Source: Firmicutes bacterium UBA4881
Lineage (GTDB): Bacteria > Bacillota > DTU065
Length of the DNA stretch: 39,066 nucleotides
Assembly: GCA_002399235.1 (NCBI GenBank)
Contig: DHDH01000001.1
Span: 221,392-260,457, forward strand
Reading direction: 5' to 3'
A program made the translations under genes and the position numbers. The stretch's first letter is position 1. Each line of letters begins with the position of its first letter. The notes under the pieces were generated by a model. The model was not told the DNA's origin, ran no database searches, and worked only from the letters and a program-made list of their open reading frames with translations. Below, one piece after another: positions 14,689 to 22,242 of this stretch.

Positions 14689-16429
14689 AAAAAATACAAC
14701 CTACAGGCTATTAAGTTATGTAGTTCCCTACCTAGGTTATGCTTTTATGGGTACAATTGCTTTATTAGTAGTCACTGCCACAGGTTTATATATGCCACTT
14801 TTATTAGGGCAAGGGTTGATTGACAAAGTATTAGCAGGTAAAGCTGGTTTTCAAGAATTAAACCACTTAGCCATGTTAATCATTATCATTTATATCGTTA
14901 GAGCTTTATTAAGTTATACCCAGAATATTTGTTTATCTTATTTAGGTTATGCTGTAGTCAGAGATCTACGGCAAGATGTTTTTGAGAGATTAATAAATCT
15001 ACCTTTAGATTATCATCAAAAAGCTCGTAGAGGTGAGATCATTTCTCGGGCTACGAATGATATTAATTCAGTGCATAACGCTATTGGCCAGGGCTTAGGT
15101 GAACTAGTGCAACAGTTAGTTACAGGTATAGGTATAATAATTATTATTTTTGTTTTGCACTGGAAGCTAGCTTTGATTTCTATTTTAGTATTACCGGTTG
15201 TGATTATCTTTGCTGGTTTATTAGGCAAGAAGCTAAGGCATTTAGCTAGACAGATGCAAGCAAGACTTGCTGATATTTCTGCTAGACTGCAAGAGGTCTT
15301 GGCAGGTATTAGAGTTGTTAAAGCCTATAATGCAGAAAAAAGAGAATATGAGCAGTTAAAAGATAATAACCAACGATCTTTTGAAGTTAATTTGGCTTCT
15401 GCCAAAGTCACAGCAGTAGTTTTGCCACTTATTGAAATACTGACGATAGCTGGCATGTTAATCGTAGTATGGTATGGTAGTCGTGAGGTAATGGCAGGTA
15501 GGTTAACCTCTGGTACCCTGGTAGCTTTTATTAGCTATCTAGGTATGACTGTTAATCCAATTACGTCTTTATCGCGTCTTTTTGGTGTTTTTCAACAAGC
15601 TTTAGCCTCTGCTGAGCGTATTTTTGAATTATTAGATGAGAATGAAGAGATTGATAATGTTAGTGACCAAACTAAACTACAAGTAACTAAGGGTAAAATT
15701 GAGTTTCAACAGGTTACATTTTCTTATGAAAAGGAAAAGGTTTTAGATAATTTCTCCTTTATCATAGAACCAGGCGAGGTAGTAGCAGTTGTAGGACCAA
15801 GTGGGTCAGGGAAAACCACCTTAGTTAACTTGTTAATGAGATTTTACGAGCCGCAGGCGGGGGCGGTTTTTATTGATGATCAAAATATAGCTAATGTAAC
15901 TTTAAATTCGTTAAGAAACCGAATTGGCTTGGTACCTCAAGAAACATTTCTTTTCTCGGGTACAATTTACGAAAGTATTGCCTATGGTAAAGAGGATGTA
16001 AGTCTTGATGAAGTAGTATGGGCTGCTAAACAAGCCAATGCCCATGAATTTATTGAAAAAATGCCTCAAGGCTATCAAACACTAATTGGTGAAGAAGGTT
16101 CTAATCTATCTGGTGGACAACGGCAAAGAATTGCCTTGGCTCGAGCGATCATTAGACAACCAGAGATCCTTATTCTTGACGAAGCAACATCAGCTCTAGA
16201 TGCCGAAAGCGAGCGTGTAGTTCAAGAGGCCTTTGAAAGGTTATTAGTAGGTAGAACAGCTTTAATCATTGCTCACCGACTTTCTACTATCCGTAAAGCT
16301 AATAGAATCCTTGTCCTTAAAGATGGCAAAATTGCCGAAGTTGGCACTCATGAGGAGCTTTTAGCGCATGAAGGCTTTTATTACCGACTTTGTCATGGCC
16401 TAGCAACTGAAGAGGCTTCTAGAGAGTAA
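14675..16429 (+). CDS. msbA: Lipid A export ABC transporter, MsbA-like
   Basis: A 584-residue half-transporter: six membrane segments (about residues 15-310) followed by an ATPase with Walker A GPSGSGKTT (about 374-382), Q-loop VPQETFLF, signature LSGGQRQR (about 478-485), Walker B ILILDEATSALD (about 497-508) and switch His in IIAHRLST. MsbA flips lipid A core across the inner membrane. General multidrug exporters share this layout, so the MsbA call rests on its position between LpxB-like and LptB genes. GTG 14675 follows AAGGAGGTGGGG and overlaps the preceding gene. Confidence 0.85.
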   Translation: MEKNKKNTTYRLLSYVVPYLGYAFMGTIALLVVTATGLYMPLLLGQGLIDKVLAGKAGFQELNHLAMLIIIIYIVRALLSYTQNICLSYLGYAVVRDLRQDVFERLINLPLDYHQKARRGEIISRATNDINSVHNAIGQGLGELVQQLVTGIGIIIIIFVLHWKLALISILVLPVVIIFAGLLGKKLRHLARQMQARLADISARLQEVLAGIRVVKAYNAEKREYEQLKDNNQRSFEVNLASAKVTAVVLPLIEILTIAGMLIVVWYGSREVMAGRLTSGTLVAFISYLGMTVNPITSLSRLFGVFQQALASAERIFELLDENEEIDNVSDQTKLQVTKGKIEFQQVTFSYEKEKVLDNFSFIIEPGEVVAVVGPSGSGKTTLVNLLMRFYEPQAGAVFIDDQNIANVTLNSLRNRIGLVPQETFLFSGTIYESIAYGKEDVSLDEVVWAAKQANAHEFIEKMPQGYQTLIGEEGSNLSGGQRQRIALARAIIRQPEILILDEATSALDAESERVVQEAFERLLVGRTALIIAHRLSTIRKANRILVLKDGKIAEVGTHEELLAHEGFYYRLCHGLATEEASRE

Positions 16430-16491
16430 CCTACTAAGATTTGCCAAAGGGCATCAAAGCACTAATAGAGAACTAACAAGGAGGGGGCAAT

Positions 16492-17622
16492 GTGGCAATA
16501 CTTTTTGTTAGTAATGGCCATGGTGAAGATGCTTTAGCAGCAGTATTAGCCCAAGAATTAGCTAAACAAACTACGGAGGAGATTATTGCATTACCTCTTG
16601 TAGGCGAAGGCATAGCGTACGAAAACTTAGGTATAAAAGTAATCCATCGCCAAGAGCTTTTGCCAAGTGGCGGTTTTGCTTACTTGGGATGGACCAATAT
16701 GAAAGCTGATTTAAATAGTGGACTACTCAAGCAGATCAAAGAACAAAAAAAAGTTTTAAGAAGTTTAAAAGATATTAGTTTAGCAGTTTGCGTTGGCGAT
16801 AGTTACAATCTTTATTTAGTCTCAAGGAACTTAGATAAAGATATTGTCTTTATACCTACAGCTAAATCAAATTATATTAAACCTCATTTTTTCTTAGAGA
16901 TCATTTTGATGCGGAGAAAAGCCTTAGTTGTTTTACCTAGAGATGAAGTAACTGCTACTGATCTTAGAGAAAAAAAGGTTAATGCTAAATATCTAGGTAA
17001 CCTCATGATGGATGCAATTTATCCTACTGCTTTTAGTTTTCCCGTGCCAAACCCTATTGGGGTTTTGCCGGGAACTAGGCAAGATGCTGATAAGAACTTA
17101 CAAAGCATCTTGAAAATAATCGAAAAAACCACAGTTAGAGATCATTACTTAGTAGCTGTAGCCAACAGCTTTAATGTGGAAGAATTTATAGCTAAATCAG
17201 ATTGGGATAAAGGTAATTGTGAATTTGCTAGTGCCCTCTTAAAAAAAGGTTCCAAGCAGGTCTATCTTTGTCAAGGGATGTTTGGTGATATAATCAAAGA
17301 AGCAGATATTGTTTTAGGACTTAGTGGGACAGGCAATGAACAAGCAGCGGGATTAGGAAAACCTGTAGTTACGTTTATAGGACCTGGGACGCAATTTAAT
17401 GCCTATTTTGCTCGTAAACAGAATAAGTTATTAGGTGACGCTATAGTATTGGTTGAGGGAAACGAAGAAGCTGTAGCCAAGACCTTAGATAAACTTAGCT
17501 TAAATCCAGATGAATGTAAGAGAAGAGGAGCTATTGGTAAAGAGCGAATGGGAGTAAGCGGCGCTAAAAAGAGAATGGCAGATCTCATTACCACTATTAT
17601 TAACAAGGAGGTGATTTCTTGA
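16492..17622 (+). CDS. LpxB-related protein (NGHGED-type, second paralogue)
   Basis: The 376-residue protein starts AILFVSNGHGEDALAAVLAQEL. The SNGHGED start is the signature of the lipid-A-disaccharide synthase-related family seen in cyanobacteria and Deinococcus-Thermus (recalled as TIGR03492). Later come VGDSYNLYLVS, FIPTAKSNYI, GVLPGTRQDADKNL at the second Rossmann domain, and LGLSGTGNEQAAGLGKPVVTFIGPG, matching LpxB's GGTVTLETALLERPMVIV. A GT-B fold is likely; function in that family is unknown. GTG 16492 follows AAGGAGGGGG with a suitable spacer. The stop codon overlaps the lptB start by 4 bases, so it is made in step with the LPS export ATPase. Confidence 0.78.
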   Translation: MAILFVSNGHGEDALAAVLAQELAKQTTEEIIALPLVGEGIAYENLGIKVIHRQELLPSGGFAYLGWTNMKADLNSGLLKQIKEQKKVLRSLKDISLAVCVGDSYNLYLVSRNLDKDIVFIPTAKSNYIKPHFFLEIILMRRKALVVLPRDEVTATDLREKKVNAKYLGNLMMDAIYPTAFSFPVPNPIGVLPGTRQDADKNLQSILKIIEKTTVRDHYLVAVANSFNVEEFIAKSDWDKGNCEFASALLKKGSKQVYLCQGMFGDIIKEADIVLGLSGTGNEQAAGLGKPVVTFIGPGTQFNAYFARKQNKLLGDAIVLVEGNEEAVAKTLDKLSLNPDECKRRGAIGKERMGVSGAKKRMADLITTIINKEVIS

Positions 17623-18338
17623 GTATTGTAGCGCATAATCTTGTCAAAACCTATGGTCAGAGAAATGTTGTTAATGATGTTTCCATTGAAGTAGAAAGCG
17701 GAGAAGTTGTGGGTTTATTAGGCCCTAACGGAGCAGGAAAAACTACTACGTTTTATATGATTGTAGGTCTTGAAAGTGTTACTAGTGGTAGGATCTTTTT
17801 AGGTGGAGAAGAGGTTACTCACCTCTCTATGTATAAAAGAGCACTGCAAGGAATTGGGTATCTACCTCAAGAGGCTTCGGTTTTTCGCAAGCTTACAGTA
17901 GAAGAAAATATAATGGCGATTTTAGAAGCACGAGGATATAGTCGTAAACAGCAAATAAAGAGGACTAATGAGCTAATTGAAGAGTTTAAGCTCGGGATAG
18001 TCCGAAAAACCAAAGGTTTTCGGTTATCAGGAGGCGAAAGAAGACGCACAGAGATCGCGAGAGCCTTAGCAGCGGATCCTTCTTTTATTTTACTCGACGA
18101 ACCGTTTGCAGGTGTCGATCCTATCGCAGTAGCTGATATTCAAGAGATCATCGCCATGTTAAAAGAAAAACAATTAGGTGTCTTAATTACAGATCACAAT
18201 GTAAGAGAGACTCTTTCGATTACAGACAGAGCCTATATAATGCATGAAGGGCAAATCCTAGTTTCGGGTAGCTCGCTTAAAATTGCTAATGACCCAGATG
18301 CTAGGAGACTTTATCTAGGGGAGCGCTTTTCCCTATGA
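17619..18338 (+). CDS. lptB: LPS export ABC transporter ATPase
   Basis: LptB drives LPS extraction by the LptF/LptG pair. The 239-residue protein has Walker A GPNGAGKTTTFYMIVG (about 35-50), LSGGERRRTEIARAL (about 136-150), Walker B with the LptB-specific FILLDEPFAGVDPIAV, and the switch His in LITDHNVRETL. These blocks distinguish LptB from branched-chain amino acid ATPases. TTG 17619 overlaps the preceding stop (ATTTCTTGA) and has AAGGAGGTG upstream. It overlaps the downstream LptG/F gene by 4 bases, which supports a LptB-permease complex. Confidence 0.95.
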   Translation: MSIVAHNLVKTYGQRNVVNDVSIEVESGEVVGLLGPNGAGKTTTFYMIVGLESVTSGRIFLGGEEVTHLSMYKRALQGIGYLPQEASVFRKLTVEENIMAILEARGYSRKQQIKRTNELIEEFKLGIVRKTKGFRLSGGERRRTEIARALAADPSFILLDEPFAGVDPIAVADIQEIIAMLKEKQLGVLITDHNVRETLSITDRAYIMHEGQILVSGSSLKIANDPDARRLYLGERFSL

Positions 18339-19429
18339 AGCACTATTCAATATTAGATAGATATGTTTTAAAAGAACTTTACCCGCCCTTCCTTTTTGGA
18401 GTAGCTGCTTTTGCTGGTATCTTTATCGCTGCTGATTTAGTCTATTTAGCTCGAGTAGCAGTTAGCGTAGGGGCTCCTTTTTTACTTGCAATTGAACTAT
18501 CTTTAATGAAGTTTCCTCAAATGTTAACTTATACGCTACCAATGGCTACATTAATGGGTGTGCTTTTAGCGTTAGGGAAACTGTCACAAAGTAGTGAAAT
18601 TATTGCTATACAAGCTTGTGGACAAGGTTTTTGGCGGACAATTCGTCCAGCAATTATCTTTGGTTTTATAGTTACGTTATTTGGTTTGTTTGTTAACGAT
18701 GTGTTGGCTCCAGCAGCTAGCTATCGTTATGAAAAGTTGTTTTACCAAATGGTTAATAATAATCCTTTACCACGCATAAAAAGGAATCTCATATTACCTG
18801 ATTATGAAGGTGGCAAATTAAAAAACATTATCTATGCAGAAGAATTTGATCCTGACTCGCAAACTTTTTATAATGTTAGTTATTTTGAATATGAAAATGG
18901 CAAACCCAAGATAACAACTCAAGCTGAAAGAATGATCTGGACTGACGAAGCTTGGTATTTAGAAGAAGGTCAAACGATAAACCATAATTCCACAACTACC
19001 ACAGAGATTACATTTAACCGAAGCATCCAACCAGTACCTACTCGCTATAAGCCTAACGATGTCATTGTTATAGATAAAAAGCCTGAACAGATGGGTATCA
19101 GGGAGCTGAAACGCCATATAAATTTATATCAAGGACAAGGTGAGAAATTAAGAAAGCTGGAGATCGATTGGCATCAAAAGATAGCTATTCCTTTTGCTAG
19201 TTTAATTTTTGCCTTATTAGGTGCTGCTTTAGCTGTATCTTCTCCGCGTAGTGGTTCAGCTAGAGGATTTGGCCTTAGTATAGCTATTGTCTTTATCTAT
19301 TACGTTCTTCTTACATTATCTTCTGTGCTAGGAGAAGGAGGAAGCCTCCCACCACTGCTAGCTGCCTGGACGCAAAATATTATTGTTGGGACATGGGGAA
19401 TATGGCTAGCCATTAAGAGGGGGCGATAA
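18335..19429 (+). CDS. LPS export permease, LptG/LptF family (second copy)
   Basis: The 364-residue protein has the same plan as the one at 350: start YSILDRYVLKELYPPFLFGV, three N-terminal membrane segments, a periplasmic beta-jellyroll domain (about 140-275) and three C-terminal membrane segments with HQKIAIPFASLIFALLGAAL. It overlaps lptB by 4 bases (ATGA). The two family members are similar in length but clearly diverged, as LptF and LptG are in other bacteria. Which is which is not decided here; the placement next to lptB is often seen for LptG or a fused ancestral type in diderm Firmicutes. Confidence 0.9.
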   Translation: MKHYSILDRYVLKELYPPFLFGVAAFAGIFIAADLVYLARVAVSVGAPFLLAIELSLMKFPQMLTYTLPMATLMGVLLALGKLSQSSEIIAIQACGQGFWRTIRPAIIFGFIVTLFGLFVNDVLAPAASYRYEKLFYQMVNNNPLPRIKRNLILPDYEGGKLKNIIYAEEFDPDSQTFYNVSYFEYENGKPKITTQAERMIWTDEAWYLEEGQTINHNSTTTTEITFNRSIQPVPTRYKPNDVIVIDKKPEQMGIRELKRHINLYQGQGEKLRKLEIDWHQKIAIPFASLIFALLGAALAVSSPRSGSARGFGLSIAIVFIYYVLLTLSSVLGEGGSLPPLLAAWTQNIIVGTWGIWLAIKRGR

Positions 19430-19430
19430 A

Positions 19431-20654
19431 ATGGGGCTATCTGTTAGCGGTATTTTGCTAATTCTAGTTTTGACTGTTACAGGTGGTGCAATCGCATTTA
19501 TAGGTGACAGATTAGGCTTCAAAGTAGGTAAAAAGCGACTCTCTCTTTTTGGCCTAAGGCCGAGATATACATCAATTTTAGTGGCAATTTTAACAGGTAT
19601 GGTTATTACTTTGGGAACAGTTACTTTTCTTTCTGCGATCTCTTTAGAAGTTCGCACTGCTTTATTTGGTCTAGAAAAACTCAAGACAACCTTAGCTAAC
19701 CAAAAAAGCGAACTATTAGACAAAGAAAAGATCCTAGAACAGTTAACAACATCGATTATGCAAACCAAAGAAGAATTAGCAGAGATTGATTTGCAAAGGA
19801 TCGCTGCTGTAGACGAACTAAGCCAAGCTGATGCCAAATTAAAAAAACTTAATCTCGATTACGATAAAGTGCGTAAAAAATTAGACGATACTGAAAAACA
19901 TTTAGAACAAAAGAACATCGAACTCGAGGTAGCAGAATCTAGAGTAGATGTGTTACAGGAAGTAGAAAAGAGACTTACAGCACGTATTGAAGAGACAACT
20001 AAAGAAAAAGAGTCTACAGAAGAAACATTGGGTCGTCTATATGGAGGCTATATACTCTTTCAAGCTGAAGAAATAATTCATAATAAAGTAATCACAGGAA
20101 GCGCAGAAGAAATAGTTAATCAGATTAGTTCTGCTATAAAAATTGCAGATAATTTAGCCTATCAAAAAGGGGCTCGTAGCAACAACTCAACCTACAAAGC
20201 TTTAAATATTATTGGTAATGATCTAAATAGTTATCAGGAATTAGCTCGAGTTGCGAGTGAATATGGAAAAGGTGTTTTTAGAATAGTAGCTTGGGGTAAT
20301 ACAGTTTTGGGTGAACCACTAGCTTGTTATTATGAATACTATCCTGAGAAAAAGCTATTTAGTAAAGGCGATCTACTGGCTGAGACGGTAATTAATTCTA
20401 AGTTATCTTCACAAGATATCTTCGAAGAGATCGCTAATGTGATGATGAACCTAAGTGTATCAGTGAAAAAAAGAGGCATGCTAGTTAACGAGAATGGAAA
20501 AATAGTTGATGTCCCTGTAAAAGTTCTGCAAACAGCTATTGACGAAGCAACTAATAACGAGAAACCGGTCAAAATCAGAGTATTAGCTGCTAATGATATT
20601 ATTAATACCGAAATACCCTTTAGTGTTATATTGGAGGTGATACCACTTCCATAA
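19431..20654 (+). CDS. DUF3084 family membrane-anchored coiled-coil protein
   Basis: The 407-residue protein begins with two membrane segments (about 7-26 and 44-68) separated by the short loop GDRLGFKVGKKRLSLFGLRPRYTS, the recognisable DUF3084 start. A long coiled coil (about 78-210) with many Glu/Lys/Leu heptads follows, then a globular C-terminal domain (about 215-407) with several beta strands, of unknown function. DUF3084 proteins are known from cyanobacteria and other diderm lineages, with no established role. ATG 19431 is next to the LptG/F stop, so it is the last gene of the lipid A operon. A role in LPS export or in envelope spacing is an inference from position only. Confidence 0.8.
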   Translation: MGLSVSGILLILVLTVTGGAIAFIGDRLGFKVGKKRLSLFGLRPRYTSILVAILTGMVITLGTVTFLSAISLEVRTALFGLEKLKTTLANQKSELLDKEKILEQLTTSIMQTKEELAEIDLQRIAAVDELSQADAKLKKLNLDYDKVRKKLDDTEKHLEQKNIELEVAESRVDVLQEVEKRLTARIEETTKEKESTEETLGRLYGGYILFQAEEIIHNKVITGSAEEIVNQISSAIKIADNLAYQKGARSNNSTYKALNIIGNDLNSYQELARVASEYGKGVFRIVAWGNTVLGEPLACYYEYYPEKKLFSKGDLLAETVINSKLSSQDIFEEIANVMMNLSVSVKKRGMLVNENGKIVDVPVKVLQTAIDEATNNEKPVKIRVLAANDIINTEIPFSVILEVIPLP

Positions 20655-20710
20655 ACCTCTAGCAGGTTCTAGCCCTTATTAGTTAAATAACTTATAGGGG
20701 GGAGAAACTT

Positions 20711-21001
20711 GTGAGAACAAAGAAGTTGTTTGTTGTCCTTATTATTATGGTGTTATGTGCTGTTTTGTCAGAAGCCGCTACTATAAGCGAAACTTCTAGA
20801 TTGCAAGTATGGCGTATAGCAAAATCCTTACCTAAATTACCTGTATACGCAAGAGTATTGCAGTACTCTGATCTAAGTCGTATGGAATTTGCTGTGGTAT
20901 TAGGAAGGTTAATAGAGGATCACCCCCATCTAAAATATAGTCTTAAGGACATAATTCAATCTATGTCTTGGGAACTATCTAAGCTGGGTTACAACCTCTA
21001 A
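20711..21001 (+). CDS. Small secreted protein with SLH-like tail
   Basis: The 96-residue protein has a signal peptide (RTKKLFVVLIIMVLCAVLSEA) and a mature part of about 73 residues. LSRMEFAVVLGRLIEDHP resembles the second helix of an SLH motif, and the end SMSWELSKLGYNL is like the segment after the SLH domain in OmpM and OprB-type proteins. The same order is seen in the N-domain of the porin at 22732 (YELASLVGRA ... YRTELNNLGYGF). GTG 20711 follows GGGGGGAG with a 7-base spacer. It looks like the periplasmic, peptidoglycan-facing part of such a porin without the barrel. No known function; a perfect hairpin lies right after the stop. Confidence 0.65.
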   Translation: MRTKKLFVVLIIMVLCAVLSEAATISETSRLQVWRIAKSLPKLPVYARVLQYSDLSRMEFAVVLGRLIEDHPHLKYSLKDIIQSMSWELSKLGYNL

Positions 21002-21008
21002 AACTCTA

Positions 21009-21032
21009 CTAGGAGAGATTTATCTCTCCTAG
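21009..21032 (+). terminator. Perfect 10-bp hairpin after the small secreted gene (atypical terminator)
   Basis: CTAGGAGAGA (21009-21018) and TCTCTCCTAG (21023-21032) pair perfectly around a TTTA loop, 8 bases after the stop codon. There is no T-run after it. Position fits a 3' end structure of the preceding mRNA; the lack of U-tract makes intrinsic termination uncertain. Confidence 0.5.
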
Positions 21033-21114
21033 GCAAGGCGATTTAGCTGGGAAAAGATGTTTGTTAAGGAAAGTAGTGGACAAACAATATCAAACCGAAG
21101 ACTAATAAAATCGC

Positions 21115-21219
21115 TTTCAAAGGAAGGAAAAGCCTTTATATTGAAGAATATTAAGGATTAGACACTTAAGACAGCCATTATTGAGTACTACTGTTTTCTT
21201 AAAGTTCCTTTCTTTGAAA
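21115..21219. repeat. 105-bp element with 15-bp imperfect terminal inverted repeats
   Basis: TTTCAAAGGAAGGAA (21115-21129) and TTCCTTTCTTTGAAA (21205-21219) are inverted copies with one mismatch, 75 bases apart. The interior is A+T-rich, non-coding and contains a further small palindrome (ATATT gaag AATAT). It lies in the 364-base gap between 21001 and 21366, which holds no gene. It could be a degenerate MITE-like insertion or a long-armed structured RNA; one copy alone cannot decide. Confidence 0.45.
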
Positions 21220-21259
21220 TAAATGGAAAGTAAAATAATGGCCAAAGAAACCAAATTTC

Positions 21260-21297
21260 CATGTACAGGTAACATAATACTTGTAACTATGTACATG
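21260..21297. repeat. Inverted repeat CATGTAC / GTACATG, possible operator
   Basis: CATGTAC (21260-21266) and GTACATG (21291-21297) are perfect inverted arms with partly matching inner bases (GGTAAC / TTGTAAC). It lies 70-105 bases before the SLH tether gene and just upstream of the weak promoter at 21309, so it may be a regulator site or an upstream mRNA hairpin. No regulator is named. Confidence 0.35.
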
Positions 21298-21308
21298 AAA
21301 GCATGTCC

Positions 21309-21337
21309 TTGTCTGACTCAGACACTGGAAAAATTAT
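21309..21337 (+). promoter_or_regulatory. Candidate promoter overlapping a TGTCTGA-C-TCAGACA palindrome
   Basis: TTGTCT (21309-21314) and AATTAT (21332-21337) are 17 bases apart, each matching the consensus at four of six positions. A 7-bp perfect palindrome (21310-21316 and 21318-21324) overlaps the -35 box and spacer and could be an operator. Transcription would start near 21344, 22 bases before the ATG of the tether gene. The assignment is weak; a gene expected to be highly expressed may have a better promoter that I did not recognise. Confidence 0.3.
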
Positions 21338-21365
21338 TAACCATTACCAGAGGGGGTAAGCGTAG

Positions 21366-22115
21366 ATGAAAAAGCATTTAACCAAATTGGTGGCAGTAGT
21401 GGTAATTGCTATTATGGGTCTGAGCTTTGTTGCTTCTGCCCAGTTTCCCGATGTACCTGCTGATCATTGGGCTTATGATGCTGTAACTAGACTTGTAGAT
21501 GAAGGCTTGCTCAATGGCATGCCAGATGGCAACTTCCATGGCAATGAGCCTATGAATAGGTATGCTGTAGCTGTTTTAGTTTCAAGATTACTAGATAGAG
21601 ATGGCACAGGTAGTCCAGCAGCAGTTACTGAGAAGACAGTTGTAGAGAGAGTTGTTCAAGAGCCAGTAGAAGTCACTAAGGTAGTTGAAAAAGAGTATAT
21701 TGAAAAGCCAGTTCAAACTATTATTGAAAAACACATCGTTCATGAATTAGCTGGTTTAGAAGAAGTAAACGAAAAATTGGCTGCTATTGAAAAGCGTATC
21801 GAAGATAGAGAAGCAAAAGATGCAGAGCTCTTCCAATATACCAATGACAAAATAAAAAGCTTGCAAGATGAAAATGCTGCTAATGCTAGCCAAATCAAAA
21901 AGCTAGACGAATCTGTTAGCGAAATGAAAGCTAAAGTCGATGAAGTTAGTAATGGTGCTAGTGTTAAAACAGTTAATGAGATTAAATCACAACTAGATGC
22001 TCAAAACGACAAGCTAATTAAAATGGAAAAACAATTAAAGTCAACCAGAACAATTGCAATTATGGGTTTAATTGCTGGCATAACTGGGATTGTCTTAGCT
22101 TTTGTGATTAAATAA
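21366..22115 (+). CDS. SLH-domain coiled-coil outer-membrane tether, Omp-alpha-like
   Basis: The 249-residue protein has a signal peptide (to about SFVASA, residue 25), one SLH domain (about 26-80: FPDVPADHWAYDAVTRLVDEGLLNG, then NEPMNRYAVAVLVSRLL), a Val/Glu/Lys stalk with repeated VVEKxYIEKPV-like segments (about 88-125), a coiled coil (about 130-225), and a C-terminal hydrophobic segment (TIAIMGLIAGITGIVLAFVIK) as the membrane anchor. This is the layout of Omp-alpha of Thermotoga, which links peptidoglycan or secondary cell-wall polymer to the outer membrane. SLH domains bind the cell wall. It has its own terminator and a candidate promoter, so it is expressed alone and probably strongly. 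Whether the anchor lies in the outer or inner membrane is inferred from the family. Confidence 0.82.
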   Translation: MKKHLTKLVAVVVIAIMGLSFVASAQFPDVPADHWAYDAVTRLVDEGLLNGMPDGNFHGNEPMNRYAVAVLVSRLLDRDGTGSPAAVTEKTVVERVVQEPVEVTKVVEKEYIEKPVQTIIEKHIVHELAGLEEVNEKLAAIEKRIEDREAKDAELFQYTNDKIKSLQDENAANASQIKKLDESVSEMKAKVDEVSNGASVKTVNEIKSQLDAQNDKLIKMEKQLKSTRTIAIMGLIAGITGIVLAFVIK

Positions 22116-22121
22116 CAAAAG

Positions 22122-22150
22122 AGGCGGTGGCTTGACCACCGCTTTTTTTT
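22122..22150 (+). terminator. Rho-independent terminator after the SLH tether gene
   Basis: GCGGTGG (22124-22130), a CTTGA loop and CCACCGC (22136-22142) form a 7-bp GC-rich stem, followed by eight T (22143-22150). Confidence 0.92.
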
Positions 22151-22242
22151 CGCTAAAAAGCTGCATATTACTGATAGGGTGCCGGATAGAAATATAAGGG
22201 GATTAGTAAAAAGACAATTCCGTGAAGGTGAGCGATTCAAGA

